In this document: in pieces, positions 8,244 through 17,244 of the stretch
How the letters are laid out: every line of letters begins with the position of its first letter
How positions within the stretch are numbered: position 1 is the stretch's first letter
DNA from: CAVXEH01 sp963805305
GTDB lineage: Bacteria; Chloroflexota; Limnocylindria; QHBO01
Direction: 5' to 3'
Assembly: GCA_963805305.1 (NCBI GenBank)
Contig: CAWDTM010000007.1
Coordinates: 186,001 to 250,000 of the forward strand
DNA: 64,000 bases
Notes under the pieces: generated by a model
The model's input: the letters and a program-made list of their open reading frames with translations, nothing else
Database searches by the model: none
What the model was told of the DNA's origin: nothing
Made by a program: the position numbers and the translations under genes

Positions 8244-9944
8244 TTGTCCGTCACTGACCCGAACACCGCCGTGAACGCGCTCGCGAACCGCTTCTGGGAG
8301 CGGATCCTCGAGCTCGATCCGCTGCAGGCCACGCTCCTTGGCGACGATCGCTACGACGACCGTCTGCCGGACCTGTCGGCCGCCGGGCGGGCCGCTGAGG
8401 AGGCGCTCTCACGCGACGTCCTGGCGGAGGCCGAAGGGATCGACCCGTCCGGGCTGAGCACCGAGCAGGTCATCACCCGCGACATGCTCATGCTCGTGGC
8501 GAGGAACGGGCTCGAGCTGCTGGAGGCGAAGCAGTACCAGCTCGCGGTCGACCACATCTGGGGGGTCCAGACCCTGCCGGTCACGGTCGCCCAGTACCAG
8601 GACGCGAGCAGCCCCGAGCGCCTGGACAGGATGCTGGCGCGGTTCCGGACGTTTCCGACCGTCATCGACCAGCAGATCGAGCGGCTCCGCGAGGGGATGG
8701 CGGACGGTCGGACCTCGGCGGCGGTGCCGGTGCGAAAGGCAATCGAGCAGATCGAGCGGATGCTGGCCACCACCCCGGACCGGTCGCCCACCACGCTGAT
8801 CGCCCGGGTCGCCGATGACGCGGCGCGGGAGACGGTGCGCACCGCGGTGTCGGAGAACATCTATCCGGCAGTCCAGCGCTACCACGACTTCCTCACAGAC
8901 GAGTACGAGGCCCATGCCAGGCCGTTGCCGGGGCTCTCGGGAACCCCGGACGGAGAGGCAGCCTATGCCCTCAACATCCGCACGCAGACCAGCCTGGCGG
9001 CAACCGCCGAGGAGGTCCACGCGTTCGGGCTGGACGATCTGGAGCGGATCGAGGCGCAGAAGGACGCCATCGCGCGGAGGCTGGGCCATGCGGACCGGAT
9101 CGCCCTCGATGCCGCCCTCGCCGACGACCCGGCGAACCACACGAGCGACCCGGCGGCCATCGTCCGGCTGGCGCAGGAGCAGACCGAGCGGGCGTTCGCG
9201 GCCGCCCCGCAGTACTTCGGTCGCCTGCCGAAGGCGGACTGCGTGGTGATCCCGGTGGAGGAGTACCGCGAGCGTGAGTCGCCCCCAGCCTTCTACATGC
9301 CGCCCACCATCGACGGCTCGCGGCAGGGTCAGTACTACATCAACACGTACGAGCCGGAGGCCCGGCTGCTCCACAAGCTCGCGGCGATCACCTTCCACGA
9401 GGCCACCCCGGGGCATCACTTCCAGATCGGCATCGAGATGGAGCTCGACCATCTCGATGCCTTCCGGCGATTCGGGTCGCGGATGGCGGGTGTCGCGTTC
9501 GCGGAGGGCTGGGGCCTGTACGCCGAGCGGCTGGCCGACGAGATGGGCCTCTACGCCAGCGAGCTCGAGCGCGTGGGCATGCTCGAGACGCAGGCCTTCC
9601 GCGCGTCACGCCTCGTGGTCGATTCCGGGCTCCACGCCATGGGCTGGGATCGGGAGCGCGCCATCCGCTTCATGCACGAGCACGGTGCCCTGCCGATGGT
9701 TGACGCCGAGATCGAGGTCGACCGCTACACGATCTGGCCCGGCCAGGCGCTTGCCTACAAGCTGGGCCAGCGCGAGATCGAGCGAGCGCGCGACGAGGTG
9801 TCGGGCCGGATGGGGGAGCGCTTCGACGTGCGCGCCTTCCATGACCAGGTCCTGGCGCACGGATCGCTGCCGCTCGAGACCCTGCGGCGGGAGATTCCCG
9901 ACTGGGTCGAAGCCGAGGTCACCGCGCGGGCCAATGTCCGGTGA
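8244..9944 (+). CDS. DUF885 family protein (putative metal-dependent hydrolase)
   Basis: A 566-residue DUF885-family protein. The family's zinc-type motif HEATPGHHFQ is present near residue 390, with a downstream FAEGWGLYAERLADEMGLY segment, both hallmarks of these HExxxGHH proteins, which are thought to be peptidases or hydrolases. The start is a TTG preceded by a GAGGTG ribosome-binding site, and a TACACT -10-like box lies at 8197-8202. No signal peptide is seen, so it is probably cytoplasmic. The substrate is unknown. It stands alone between the ligase and an acetyltransferase. Confidence 0.83.
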   Translation: MSVTDPNTAVNALANRFWERILELDPLQATLLGDDRYDDRLPDLSAAGRAAEEALSRDVLAEAEGIDPSGLSTEQVITRDMLMLVARNGLELLEAKQYQLAVDHIWGVQTLPVTVAQYQDASSPERLDRMLARFRTFPTVIDQQIERLREGMADGRTSAAVPVRKAIEQIERMLATTPDRSPTTLIARVADDAARETVRTAVSENIYPAVQRYHDFLTDEYEAHARPLPGLSGTPDGEAAYALNIRTQTSLAATAEEVHAFGLDDLERIEAQKDAIARRLGHADRIALDAALADDPANHTSDPAAIVRLAQEQTERAFAAAPQYFGRLPKADCVVIPVEEYRERESPPAFYMPPTIDGSRQGQYYINTYEPEARLLHKLAAITFHEATPGHHFQIGIEMELDHLDAFRRFGSRMAGVAFAEGWGLYAERLADEMGLYASELERVGMLETQAFRASRLVVDSGLHAMGWDRERAIRFMHEHGALPMVDAEIEVDRYTIWPGQALAYKLGQREIERARDEVSGRMGERFDVRAFHDQVLAHGSLPLETLRREIPDWVEAEVTARANVR

Positions 9945-9974
9945 CGCGAGGCGACGCCGAATGAGGGAGCACCC

Positions 9975-10577
9975 ATGAAGCCCCCCGAGTCACGCGTCCT
10001 CGAGGGCGGCCGCGTGCGCCTGGAGCCGCTGGGACCCCAGCACCGCGACGACCTGGTGGCCGCCTCGGGCGAGGATCCGGGCATCTTCCGCTACATGGGC
10101 ACGAACATCGCCGCCCATGGCTGGGACGCCTGGCTCGCCGAGGCGCTGGAGGGCGTGGCCGCGGGCCGGTACGTGGCCTGGGCAACGGTGGATCGGGCGA
10201 CCGGACGTGCCGTCGGATCGACGCGCTTTGGCGACATCGCACCGGCGGACGGCCGGGTCGAGATCGGCTGGACCTGGATCGCCCCGTCGCACCAGCGCAC
10301 GGCTGTCAACACCGAGGCGAAGCTGCTGCAGCTCACGTATGCCTTCGATGCGCTGGGGGCGACCCGGGTCTCCCTCAAGACCGACGGCCGCAACCTGCAG
10401 TCGCAGGCGGCGATCGAGCGCCTCGGCGCCGTCCGGGAGGGCGTGCTCCGCCGGCACGTCCGCCTGCCGGACGGGTTCATCCGCGACACGGTCTACTACT
10501 CGATTCTCCCCGAGGAGTGGCCGGCGGTCCGGGAGCGCCTGACCCGGGCACTGCGCTCGAGATCGACGGGCGCTTGA
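9975..10577 (+). CDS. GNAT family N-acetyltransferase (RimJ/RimL-like)
   Basis: A 200-residue protein of the GNAT superfamily, RimJ/RimL-like branch. The N terminus (LEGGRVRLEPLGPQHRDDL) and the segment VEIGWTWIAPSHQRTAVNTE are characteristic, as is the later RVSLKTDGRNLQSQAAIERL. These proteins transfer acetyl from acetyl-CoA to an amine, often a protein N terminus or small molecule. The ATG follows a good GAGGGAG ribosome-binding site by 6 nt. Its stop codon is embedded in the -35 box of the next gene's promoter. The substrate is not predictable. Confidence 0.83.
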   Translation: MKPPESRVLEGGRVRLEPLGPQHRDDLVAASGEDPGIFRYMGTNIAAHGWDAWLAEALEGVAAGRYVAWATVDRATGRAVGSTRFGDIAPADGRVEIGWTWIAPSHQRTAVNTEAKLLQLTYAFDALGATRVSLKTDGRNLQSQAAIERLGAVREGVLRRHVRLPDGFIRDTVYYSILPEEWPAVRERLTRALRSRSTGA

Positions 10578-10604
10578 CAGGAGCTCCTTAGGGTCGCATA
10601 TACT
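10574..10604 (+). promoter_or_regulatory. Sigma-70-type promoter for marR-ABC operon, leaderless
   Basis: A perfect -35 TTGACA (10574-10579), a 19-bp spacer and a -10 TATACT (10599-10604). The GTG start follows after 6 nt, predicting transcription from the start codon itself. This is the strongest promoter-like match in the window. Confidence 0.65.
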
Positions 10605-10610
10605 TTTTGG

Positions 10611-11120
10611 GTGCCATTGAATGTTAGCCCCGAAAGCAAGGCCGATGCCGTCCCGGGCAACGCGCCCCGGCTCCCCGCCGACGAGCTCCTCGACGAGCTG
10701 ACCGGCTGGGCACCGCGCGACCGCCTGCGGATGTTCTCGGCGTGGCACCGCGGCTCTTTGAGCATCGTCCACCTGACCGTGCTCGCTCTTCTGGAGTCCG
10801 GCGGTCCGCTTTCGATGAGCGCCGTTGCGGAGGCGCTCGACGTCTCCCAGGCCAGCGCAACCGGGATCATCGACCGGATGGAGGAGCGCGGCCTCGTGCA
10901 CCGGCAGCGCGACGACGAGGATCGGCGGATCGTGGCCATCCACCTCGCCGATGCCGGCGCCGCCGTCTCCGCGCAGCTCCTGGAACGACGTCGCGCGCAC
11001 CTGCGCGAGATCCTCGCCGAGCTGAGCGAGGATGACATCGCGGCCTTCCTCAGAGGGATTCGTGCCATGCGCGCGGCGCGGGCGCGGCGGAACCTCGGCG
11101 GGGGAGACGCGACCGAATGA
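10611..11120 (+). CDS. MarR-family transcriptional regulator
   Basis: A 169-residue winged-helix regulator of the MarR family. The helix-turn-helix is in MSAVAEALDVSQASATGIID and the wing in RDDEDRRIVAIHLADAG, followed by a C-terminal dimerisation helix. The GTG at 10611 is chosen because a TTGACA/TATACT promoter places the transcript start at that codon; there is no Shine-Dalgarno sequence. The stop overlaps the ABC gene start (ATGA), so regulator and exporter form one operon. It probably represses its own promoter and is released by a ligand that the exporter removes (family knowledge plus context). Confidence 0.87.
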   Translation: MPLNVSPESKADAVPGNAPRLPADELLDELTGWAPRDRLRMFSAWHRGSLSIVHLTVLALLESGGPLSMSAVAEALDVSQASATGIIDRMEERGLVHRQRDDEDRRIVAIHLADAGAAVSAQLLERRRAHLREILAELSEDDIAAFLRGIRAMRAARARRNLGGGDATE

Positions 11121-12847
11121 TCCGGCTCCTGCGGCAGTACCTGCGTCCATATCTCGGCCCCCTCGTGCTGGTGATCGCCCTGGTGGCCGTTCAGGCGATC
11201 GGCACCCTGTACCTCCCCAGCCTCATGGGCGACATCATCAACCAGGGCGTTGCGAAGGGCGACACGGGCTACATCATGCGGACCGGCGGCTTCATGCTCC
11301 TCGTCACGATGGGGCTGGCGATCTGCGCCATCGTCGCGGTCTACTTCGGCGCGCGCATCGCCATGGCCTTCGGGCGCGACGTGCGCGGTGACGTCTATCG
11401 CCGGGTCATGACCTTCTCCCAGCGCGAGATCAACAAGTTCGGGACCCCGTCGCTCATCACCCGAAACACGAACGACGTGCAGCAGGTCCAGATGGTCCTG
11501 GTGATGGGGCTGACCGTAATGGTCATGGCGCCCATCATGTCCGTTGGTGGCGTGATCATGGCGCTCCGCGAAGACGTGCCGCTCTCCGGGCTCCTGCTGC
11601 TGATCATCCCGCTCATGGCAATCGTGATCGGCAGCCTCGCCGCTCGGGCGCTGCCGCTCTTCCGGGCCATGCAGGTCAAGGTCGACCGCATCAACCAGGT
11701 GATGCGCGAGAAGCTCGCCGGTGTGCGGGTCATCCGCGCCTTCGTCCGCACCGAGCATGAGGAGCGCCGCTTCGACGAGGCGAACCGCGCCCTGACCGAT
11801 ACCGCCCTCCGCGTCAACCGCCTCTTCGCGCTGATGATCCCGCTGCTGTTCGCGATCCTGAACCTCTCGTCGGTCGCGATCATGTGGTTCGGCGGCCTGC
11901 GCATCGACGCCCGTCAGATGCCCATCGGCAACCTGATCGCCTTCATCCAGTACGTCATGCAGATCCTCTTCGCAGTGATGATGGCGACGGTCATGTTCGT
12001 CATGGTCCCGCGGGCCGCGGCCTCCGGCGAGCGGATCGCCGAGGTCCTGGAGACCCCGACCACACTCCACGACCCCGAGCTCCCGGTGGAGCTGGCGCAC
12101 CCCGCCGGACGGGTGGAGTTCCGCGATGTCGAGTTCCGCTACCCCGGCGCGGAGGACCCGGTCCTCTCCGGCATCTCCTTCACCGCCGAACCAGGGGCCA
12201 CGACGGCCATCATCGGCTCCACCGGCAGCGGCAAGACGACGCTCATCAACCTCCTCACCCGTGCGTACGACGTCACCGCGGGGAGCGTGATGGTGGACGG
12301 TGTCGATATTCGACAGCTGCGCCAGGAGGCCCTCTGGCAGATGATCGGCGACGTTCCCCAACGGGCCTTCCTCTTCGGCGGGACCGTCGCCAGCAACCTG
12401 CGCTACGGTGACGAGGATGCGACCGACGCCGAGCTGTGGAAGTCGCTCGAGATCGCGCAGAGCCGGGACTTCGTCTCTGAGATGGCCGACGGTCTGGAGG
12501 CGACCATCGAGCAGGGTGGCAGCAACCTTTCGGGCGGCCAGCGTCAGCGGCTGGCGATCGCGCGGGCGATCGTCAAGCGTCCGCCCATCTACGTCTTCGA
12601 CGACAGCTTCTCAGCACTCGACTTCCGGACTGATGCGCGGCTGCGCGCCGCGCTGCGCGACGAGACCCGGGATGCCACGGTGATCATCGTTGCCCAGCGG
12701 GTTGGCACGATCATGCACGCGGAGCGGATCGTCGTCCTCGACGGCGGCGCCATCCAGGGAATCGGTACCCACGCCGAGCTGCTCGAGACCTGCGAAACGT
12801 ACCGCGAGATCGTCTACTCGCAGCTCACGAAGGAGGAGGCCGCGTGA
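11117..12847 (+). CDS. ABC exporter subunit with degenerate ATPase site (TM287/BmrC-like)
   Basis: A 576-residue half-transporter: six transmembrane helices (about residues 15-310), then an ATPase domain. The Walker A is GSTGSGKTT, the signature LSGGQRQR, and the Walker B is IYVFDDSFSALD. The catalytic glutamate after Walker B is replaced by aspartate, as in the degenerate subunit of heterodimeric multidrug exporters (TM287/288, BmrCD, LmrCD). The next gene encodes the partner with a normal glutamate. The two overlap by 4 nt and follow a MarR gene. Expected role: drug or lipid efflux at the cytoplasmic membrane as a heterodimer. Confidence 0.9.
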   Translation: MIRLLRQYLRPYLGPLVLVIALVAVQAIGTLYLPSLMGDIINQGVAKGDTGYIMRTGGFMLLVTMGLAICAIVAVYFGARIAMAFGRDVRGDVYRRVMTFSQREINKFGTPSLITRNTNDVQQVQMVLVMGLTVMVMAPIMSVGGVIMALREDVPLSGLLLLIIPLMAIVIGSLAARALPLFRAMQVKVDRINQVMREKLAGVRVIRAFVRTEHEERRFDEANRALTDTALRVNRLFALMIPLLFAILNLSSVAIMWFGGLRIDARQMPIGNLIAFIQYVMQILFAVMMATVMFVMVPRAAASGERIAEVLETPTTLHDPELPVELAHPAGRVEFRDVEFRYPGAEDPVLSGISFTAEPGATTAIIGSTGSGKTTLINLLTRAYDVTAGSVMVDGVDIRQLRQEALWQMIGDVPQRAFLFGGTVASNLRYGDEDATDAELWKSLEIAQSRDFVSEMADGLEATIEQGGSNLSGGQRQRLAIARAIVKRPPIYVFDDSFSALDFRTDARLRAALRDETRDATVIIVAQRVGTIMHAERIVVLDGGAIQGIGTHAELLETCETYREIVYSQLTKEEAA

Positions 12848-14844
12848 GCGGGCCACGCCCGTCAGGCTCCGCCTCCGGCAGCGCGGCAGGTCCGCGGCGT
12901 GGCCCCATGGGTCATGGCTTCGGCCCCATGCGCGGCCTGGGCATGCCCGGCGAGAAAGCGCGCAACTTCGGTGGCTCGCTCCGTCGCCTGGGCGGTGAGC
13001 TGCGACCGGATGCCCCGAAGGTCGTGGTGGTGGTGGGCGTCGCGATCCTGGGCGTCGCCGCCCAGGTGATTGGTCCGCGCATCCTGGCGGCCGCCACGGA
13101 TCGGCTCTTCGAGGGCCTCATCGGCAAGCAGCTCGGGCAGTTCTTCGCACCCGGGACCAGCCAGCAGCAGGTGGAGCAGGCGCTCCGTGCCCAGGGCCAG
13201 GGCCAGGTGGCGGACATGCTCTCGGGGATGCACGTCACCATCGGCGCGGGCGTGGACTTCAAGGCGGTCGGCACCATCCTCGCCTTCCTGGCGGCGGTCT
13301 ACCTCATCAGCTCCGCCTTCCAATGGCTCAGCATGTACATCATGGCCGGGGTCTCGCAGCGGACCGTCTATCGGCTCCGCCGGGAGGTGGACCTCAAGCT
13401 CGGGCGGCTGCCGCTTGCCTACTACGACCGGCATTCGCGGGGCGACATCCTCAGCCGGGTCACGAACGACATCGACAACATCGCCAACACGCTGCAGCAG
13501 AGCCTGGCCCAGATCATCACCGCGGTCTGCACCCTGGTGGGGGTCCTGATCATGATGCTGCTCATCAGTCCGCTCCTGGCCCTCTTCTCGCTCCTGGTCC
13601 TGCCGGTCGCGGCGGGGGCCACCACGTTCATCGCGAAGCGGTCCCAGGTCCAGTTCGCCGCCCAGTGGAAGGAGACCGGCGAGCTGACGGGACAGGTCGA
13701 GGAGACCCACACCGGGCACGCCGTCGTCAACCTGTTCGGCCACCGCGAGGACGCGATTCGCCGGTTCGAGGAGCAGAACGAATCGCTCTACCAGGCCAGC
13801 TTCCGCGCCCAGTTCATCTCCGGGATCATCCAGCCCACCATGCAGTTCATCAGCAACCTGAACTACGTGGCCATTGCCGTGGTGGGTGGGCTGCAGGTGG
13901 CGTCGGGGACGATGACCCTCGGCGACGTCCAGGCGTTCATCCAGTACTCGCGCCAATTCACGATGCCCATCGCCCAGACCGCGAGCATCATGAACGTCCT
14001 GCAGTCAACGGTCGCCTCTGCCGAGCGTGTCTTCGAGCTCCTCGACGAGTCGGAGCTCGAGGCCGATGTCGCCGTGTCGCAGGTCCGGCCCGACGTCGAG
14101 GGCGCCGTCGCCCTCGACGCGGTCTCGTTCCGATACCTGCCCGACGTGCCGCTGATCGACGACCTCAACGTCCGCGTCCAGCCCGGCGAGACGGTGGCGA
14201 TCGTGGGGCCCACCGGTGCGGGCAAGACGACCGTGGTCAACCTGCTCATGCGGTTCTACGAGATCGATTCCGGGACGATCCGGGTCGACGGCATCAACAC
14301 TCGGGAGCTCACGCGGGAGGACCTGCGCCGAACGTTCGGGATGGTCCTCCAGGACACCTGGCTCTTTGGCGGGACCATTCGCGACAACATCGCCTACGGC
14401 CGCGAGGACGCCACCGAGGACGAGATCGTGGCAGCCGCCCAGGCCGCCCACGTCGACCACTTCGTGCGAACCATGCCGGACGGCTACGACACGATCATCG
14501 ACGACGACGCCTCGAACCTGTCCCAGGGCGAGAAGCAGCTGCTCACCATTGCCCGGGCCTTCCTTGCGGACCCCCAGATCCTCATCCTCGACGAGGCAAC
14601 CAGCTCGGTCGACACGCGGACCGAGGTGCTCGTCCAGCAGGCGATGAGCCGGCTCATGCACGGGCGGACCAGCTTCGTCATCGCCCATCGCCTCTCCACG
14701 ATCCGCAACGCCGACGAGATCCTGGTCATGAACCACGGCCGGATCGTGGAGCAGGGGACCCACGACTCGCTCATGGCCCGCGGTGGCTTCTACGCGGACC
14801 TGTACCAGAGCCAGTTCAGCGAGCCACTTGCCGAGGCCGTCTAG
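12844..14844 (+). CDS. ABC exporter subunit with canonical Walker B (TM288/BmrD-like)
   Basis: A 666-residue half-transporter that pairs with the upstream subunit. It has a Gly/Pro/Arg-rich cytoplasmic N-terminal extension (GPMGHGFGPMRGLGMPG) of about 50 residues, six transmembrane helices and an ATPase domain. The Walker A is GPTGAGKTT and the Walker B ILDEATSSVD has the catalytic glutamate. The signature is LSQGEKQL, deviating from LSGGQ. In heterodimeric exporters the deviant signature sits opposite the degenerate Walker B of the partner, which is the pattern here. A ~60-residue insert between helices 1 and 2 (around the GTSQQQVEQALRAQGQG segment) is longer than in most family members. The GTG start overlaps the upstream stop. 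Confidence 0.9.
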   Translation: MSGPRPSGSASGSAAGPRRGPMGHGFGPMRGLGMPGEKARNFGGSLRRLGGELRPDAPKVVVVVGVAILGVAAQVIGPRILAAATDRLFEGLIGKQLGQFFAPGTSQQQVEQALRAQGQGQVADMLSGMHVTIGAGVDFKAVGTILAFLAAVYLISSAFQWLSMYIMAGVSQRTVYRLRREVDLKLGRLPLAYYDRHSRGDILSRVTNDIDNIANTLQQSLAQIITAVCTLVGVLIMMLLISPLLALFSLLVLPVAAGATTFIAKRSQVQFAAQWKETGELTGQVEETHTGHAVVNLFGHREDAIRRFEEQNESLYQASFRAQFISGIIQPTMQFISNLNYVAIAVVGGLQVASGTMTLGDVQAFIQYSRQFTMPIAQTASIMNVLQSTVASAERVFELLDESELEADVAVSQVRPDVEGAVALDAVSFRYLPDVPLIDDLNVRVQPGETVAIVGPTGAGKTTVVNLLMRFYEIDSGTIRVDGINTRELTREDLRRTFGMVLQDTWLFGGTIRDNIAYGREDATEDEIVAAAQAAHVDHFVRTMPDGYDTIIDDDASNLSQGEKQLLTIARAFLADPQILILDEATSSVDTRTEVLVQQAMSRLMHGRTSFVIAHRLSTIRNADEILVMNHGRIVEQGTHDSLMARGGFYADLYQSQFSEPLAEAV

Positions 14845-14859
14845 AACGGCCGCCCGGGC

Positions 14860-16257
14860 TCAGGCGCGCTGATCGCGGAACGCCGCCCACGGGTCGTAGT
14901 CGGGGTCCGGTGGCTCCTGCGCGGGTCGCACGTCCTCCGGGACGTTGCGCAGGTTCACGCGCACGCGCCACCACAACGTGAAGCGCCCGCGCATCCCGTC
15001 CACCAGCACGTCGTCCACGGCGAGATGCTTCGCGGCCTCCTCGTGGCGAGCTCGCCATCGGTCCAGGCCCGCCAGGGCATCCTCCTTCTTTGCCGCCTGG
15101 GCGACCACCAGCAGGGGGTGGCGCGATCGGCGCCGGCCCGTGGGACTGACCGTCCCATCCTCGTGGCGGGCGACCCCGGCGGGAAGGGCGGGTGGGACAG
15201 AACCGCGTCGCCCGCGGGGCGCGGACGGGTCGCTGGGTGGTCGTGGGTCGGTGCCCCTTCGGCGCTTCGACGGCTGGACGCGCGGCGGCTCGCCGGGCGC
15301 CTTGGCGTAGTGCGGCGGCCAGGGTGCCTCGCCCTGGCCATCGGCGGCCTGCCGCGCCGCGAGCTCCAGGAGCGCATCGAGCGACCCGACCGCGTCGTCG
15401 ATCCCGGCGCCCACGTCCCCGAGGCGCGCGTAGCGATCCGGCATGGTGCGCAGCGTGAAGTCGCCCAGCTCCGCGTCGGGCAGCTCCTCCCAGGTCAGCG
15501 GAGCGCTCACCCGCGCTTCGCGGACCGGGCGCACCGAGTAGGCGGATGCCACGGTCCGATCCTTCGCGTTCTGGTTGTAGTCGATGAAGACGCCGTGCCG
15601 CTCCTCCTTCCACCACCTGCTGGTGGCGATGGCCGGTGCCCGACGCTCGACCTCCCGTGCAAGGGCCACGGCGGCGCCCCGAACCTCCGGGTAGCCCCAC
15701 CGGCGTTCGACGCGGGCGTACACGTGAATCCCGCGAGAGCCCGACGTCTTTGGCCAGCCCACCAGGCCGTGGTCGCGCAGCACCTCGCGCACCACGGAAG
15801 CCACCCGCCGCACGTCCTCCCAGGGAACACCCGGCCCGGGGTCGAGGTCCACGCGGAGCTCGTCTGGGTGATCGACGTCGTCAGCGCGGATCGGGTGCGG
15901 GTTGAGATCGATGCATCCGAGGTTCACGACCCAGGCAAGGGCGGCGCGGTTCGAGACGACCACCTCGTCCGCGGTGCGTCCCGACGGGAAGGAGAGCTCC
16001 ACGGTGCTGATGAAATCGGGAACCGATGCGGGTGCCCGCTTCTGGAAGAAGGCTTCGCCGGCCGCGCCGTTCACGAAGCGCTTGAGCGCCATGGGACGGT
16101 CCAGCACACCCCGGAGGGCGCCATCGGCGACGGCGAGGTAGTACGCCACGAGGTCGCGCTTCGTGGCACCGATGCCGTCGAAGAAGACCTTGTCCGGATT
16201 CGAGATGGCGACGGCGTACCCGTCGAGGTCCATGGTCTCTGACTTGCTGCCCGGCAT
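14860..16257 (-). CDS. LigD-type primase-polymerase (PolDom) protein
   Basis: A 465-residue archaeo-eukaryotic primase-like polymerase of the LigD polymerase-domain family. The catalytic DLD motif is in LRVDLDPGPGVPWEDVR, and the phosphate-binding and nucleotide motifs include SGSRGIHVYARV and FIDYNQNAKDRTVASAYSVR. The polymerase domain ends near residue 300. A basic, Pro-rich linker leads to a C-terminal segment ending in NLRNVPEDVRPAQEPPDPDY. There is no ligase or nuclease domain, so it is a stand-alone Prim-Pol. Expected role: gap filling in double-strand break or excision repair, perhaps with the LigC-type ligase. A TTGAAA/TAGGCT promoter predicts a leaderless mRNA. Confidence 0.86.
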   Translation of the reverse strand: MPGSKSETMDLDGYAVAISNPDKVFFDGIGATKRDLVAYYLAVADGALRGVLDRPMALKRFVNGAAGEAFFQKRAPASVPDFISTVELSFPSGRTADEVVVSNRAALAWVVNLGCIDLNPHPIRADDVDHPDELRVDLDPGPGVPWEDVRRVASVVREVLRDHGLVGWPKTSGSRGIHVYARVERRWGYPEVRGAAVALAREVERRAPAIATSRWWKEERHGVFIDYNQNAKDRTVASAYSVRPVREARVSAPLTWEELPDAELGDFTLRTMPDRYARLGDVGAGIDDAVGSLDALLELAARQAADGQGEAPWPPHYAKAPGEPPRVQPSKRRRGTDPRPPSDPSAPRGRRGSVPPALPAGVARHEDGTVSPTGRRRSRHPLLVVAQAAKKEDALAGLDRWRARHEEAAKHLAVDDVLVDGMRGRFTLWWRVRVNLRNVPEDVRPAQEPPDPDYDPWAAFRDQRA

Positions 16258-16263
16258 GGCGAC

Positions 16264-16291
16264 AGCCTAGCCGACCTGAGTAGCCTTTCAA
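16264..16291 (-). promoter_or_regulatory. Promoter of the Prim-Pol gene, leaderless
   Basis: Read on the minus strand: -35 TTGAAA (16291-16286), 16-bp spacer, -10 TAGGCT (16269-16264), then 6 nt to the ATG at 16257. It interleaves with a plus-strand TAGCCT (16281-16286) that may serve the divergent YihY gene. Confidence 0.5.
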
Positions 16292-16296
16292 GAGAC

Positions 16297-17238
16297 ATGG
16301 CGAATCGCATGCAACGCATCATCGGCGGCGTGAACGCGTGGTCCGCTCGCTGGCGGACCACGCGGATCGCCCGTGCCACGATCGCCGGGTTCTTCGCGCA
16401 CGAGGCGCTGCAGTACGCCGGCGCCATGGCCTACTTCATCATCCTCTCGCTCGTGAACGTGTTCATCCTCGGCGTGGTTGCCGCGAGCTACGTCGTCGGG
16501 GAGGGAGCCGCGAGGGACTTCGTCATCGAACGCGTCGGGCGGGCCCTGCCCATGGACCCAGGCCAGATCGGCTCGCTCATCGACCGGGCGGTGCAGGCCC
16601 GCGGCGGCGTCGGGATCATCGGCCTGGCGCTGCTGCTGTGGAGCGCCCTGGGGGCATTCGGGGCGCTGAGCTCGGGGATCAGCCGCGTCTTCGTGCGCGC
16701 TCCCAAGCGTGCATTCTGGAAGGACCGGCTCATCGGCCTGGCGCTGCTGGCCGCCATCGGGATCCTCGTGGCCGCGTCTGTGGCGCTGGGTCTGCTCACC
16801 AGGGTCCTCGAGGACGCCGTCTCCACCCACCTCACCGTCCCCGGGAGCGCCGAGCTCTTCGCCACCATCACCATCCTGATCCCGATTGGGCTCGTCTTCT
16901 TCGCGTTCCTCATCGTCTATCGCGTCATTCCAAACCGGCCGGTGACCATCGCCGAGTCCTGGCCGGGGGCGGCACTGGCGACGATCCTGTGGACCGCGCT
17001 GCGGATCGGCTTCACCTACTACGCCACGAGCGTGGCGAAATACGACACCGTCTTCGGCCCGATTGGCACGGCGATCTCGCTGCTGGTCTTCCTCTACTTC
17101 TCGAGCGTCGTGCTCCTGCTCGGCGCGGAGCTGGTGCGAGCCAACGCGCTGGAGGTGGAGGCGGCGGCCCGGGCCGAACGGCGTGATGAGCCCGCTGCCG
17201 GAGCGGTGGCGGGACCGCCCGCCGGCTCGTCGGGGTAG
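16297..17238 (+). CDS. YihY/BrkB-family inner-membrane protein
   Basis: A 313-residue polytopic membrane protein of the YihY/virulence factor BrkB family (historically mislabelled ribonuclease BN). About six hydrophobic helices are visible. Family-typical segments include YAGAMAYFIILSLVNVFILG near residue 40 and YRVIPNRPVTIAESWPGA plus LYFSSVVLLLGAELVRAN near the C terminus. The biochemical role of the family is unsettled, with transport proposed. The ATG follows a weak AAGAGA ribosome-binding site. It is transcribed divergently from the Prim-Pol gene across a 39-bp gap. Confidence 0.86.
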   Translation: MANRMQRIIGGVNAWSARWRTTRIARATIAGFFAHEALQYAGAMAYFIILSLVNVFILGVVAASYVVGEGAARDFVIERVGRALPMDPGQIGSLIDRAVQARGGVGIIGLALLLWSALGAFGALSSGISRVFVRAPKRAFWKDRLIGLALLAAIGILVAASVALGLLTRVLEDAVSTHLTVPGSAELFATITILIPIGLVFFAFLIVYRVIPNRPVTIAESWPGAALATILWTALRIGFTYYATSVAKYDTVFGPIGTAISLLVFLYFSSVVLLLGAELVRANALEVEAAARAERRDEPAAGAVAGPPAGSSG

Positions 17239-17244
17239 TTTCGA

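Noticed and set aside
10496..12361. Long minus-strand open frame of 621 codons opposite the MarR/ABC genes
   Set aside because: It is the antisense shadow of genes with strong domain matches, and its sequence is Asp/His/Arg-rich and low-complexity.
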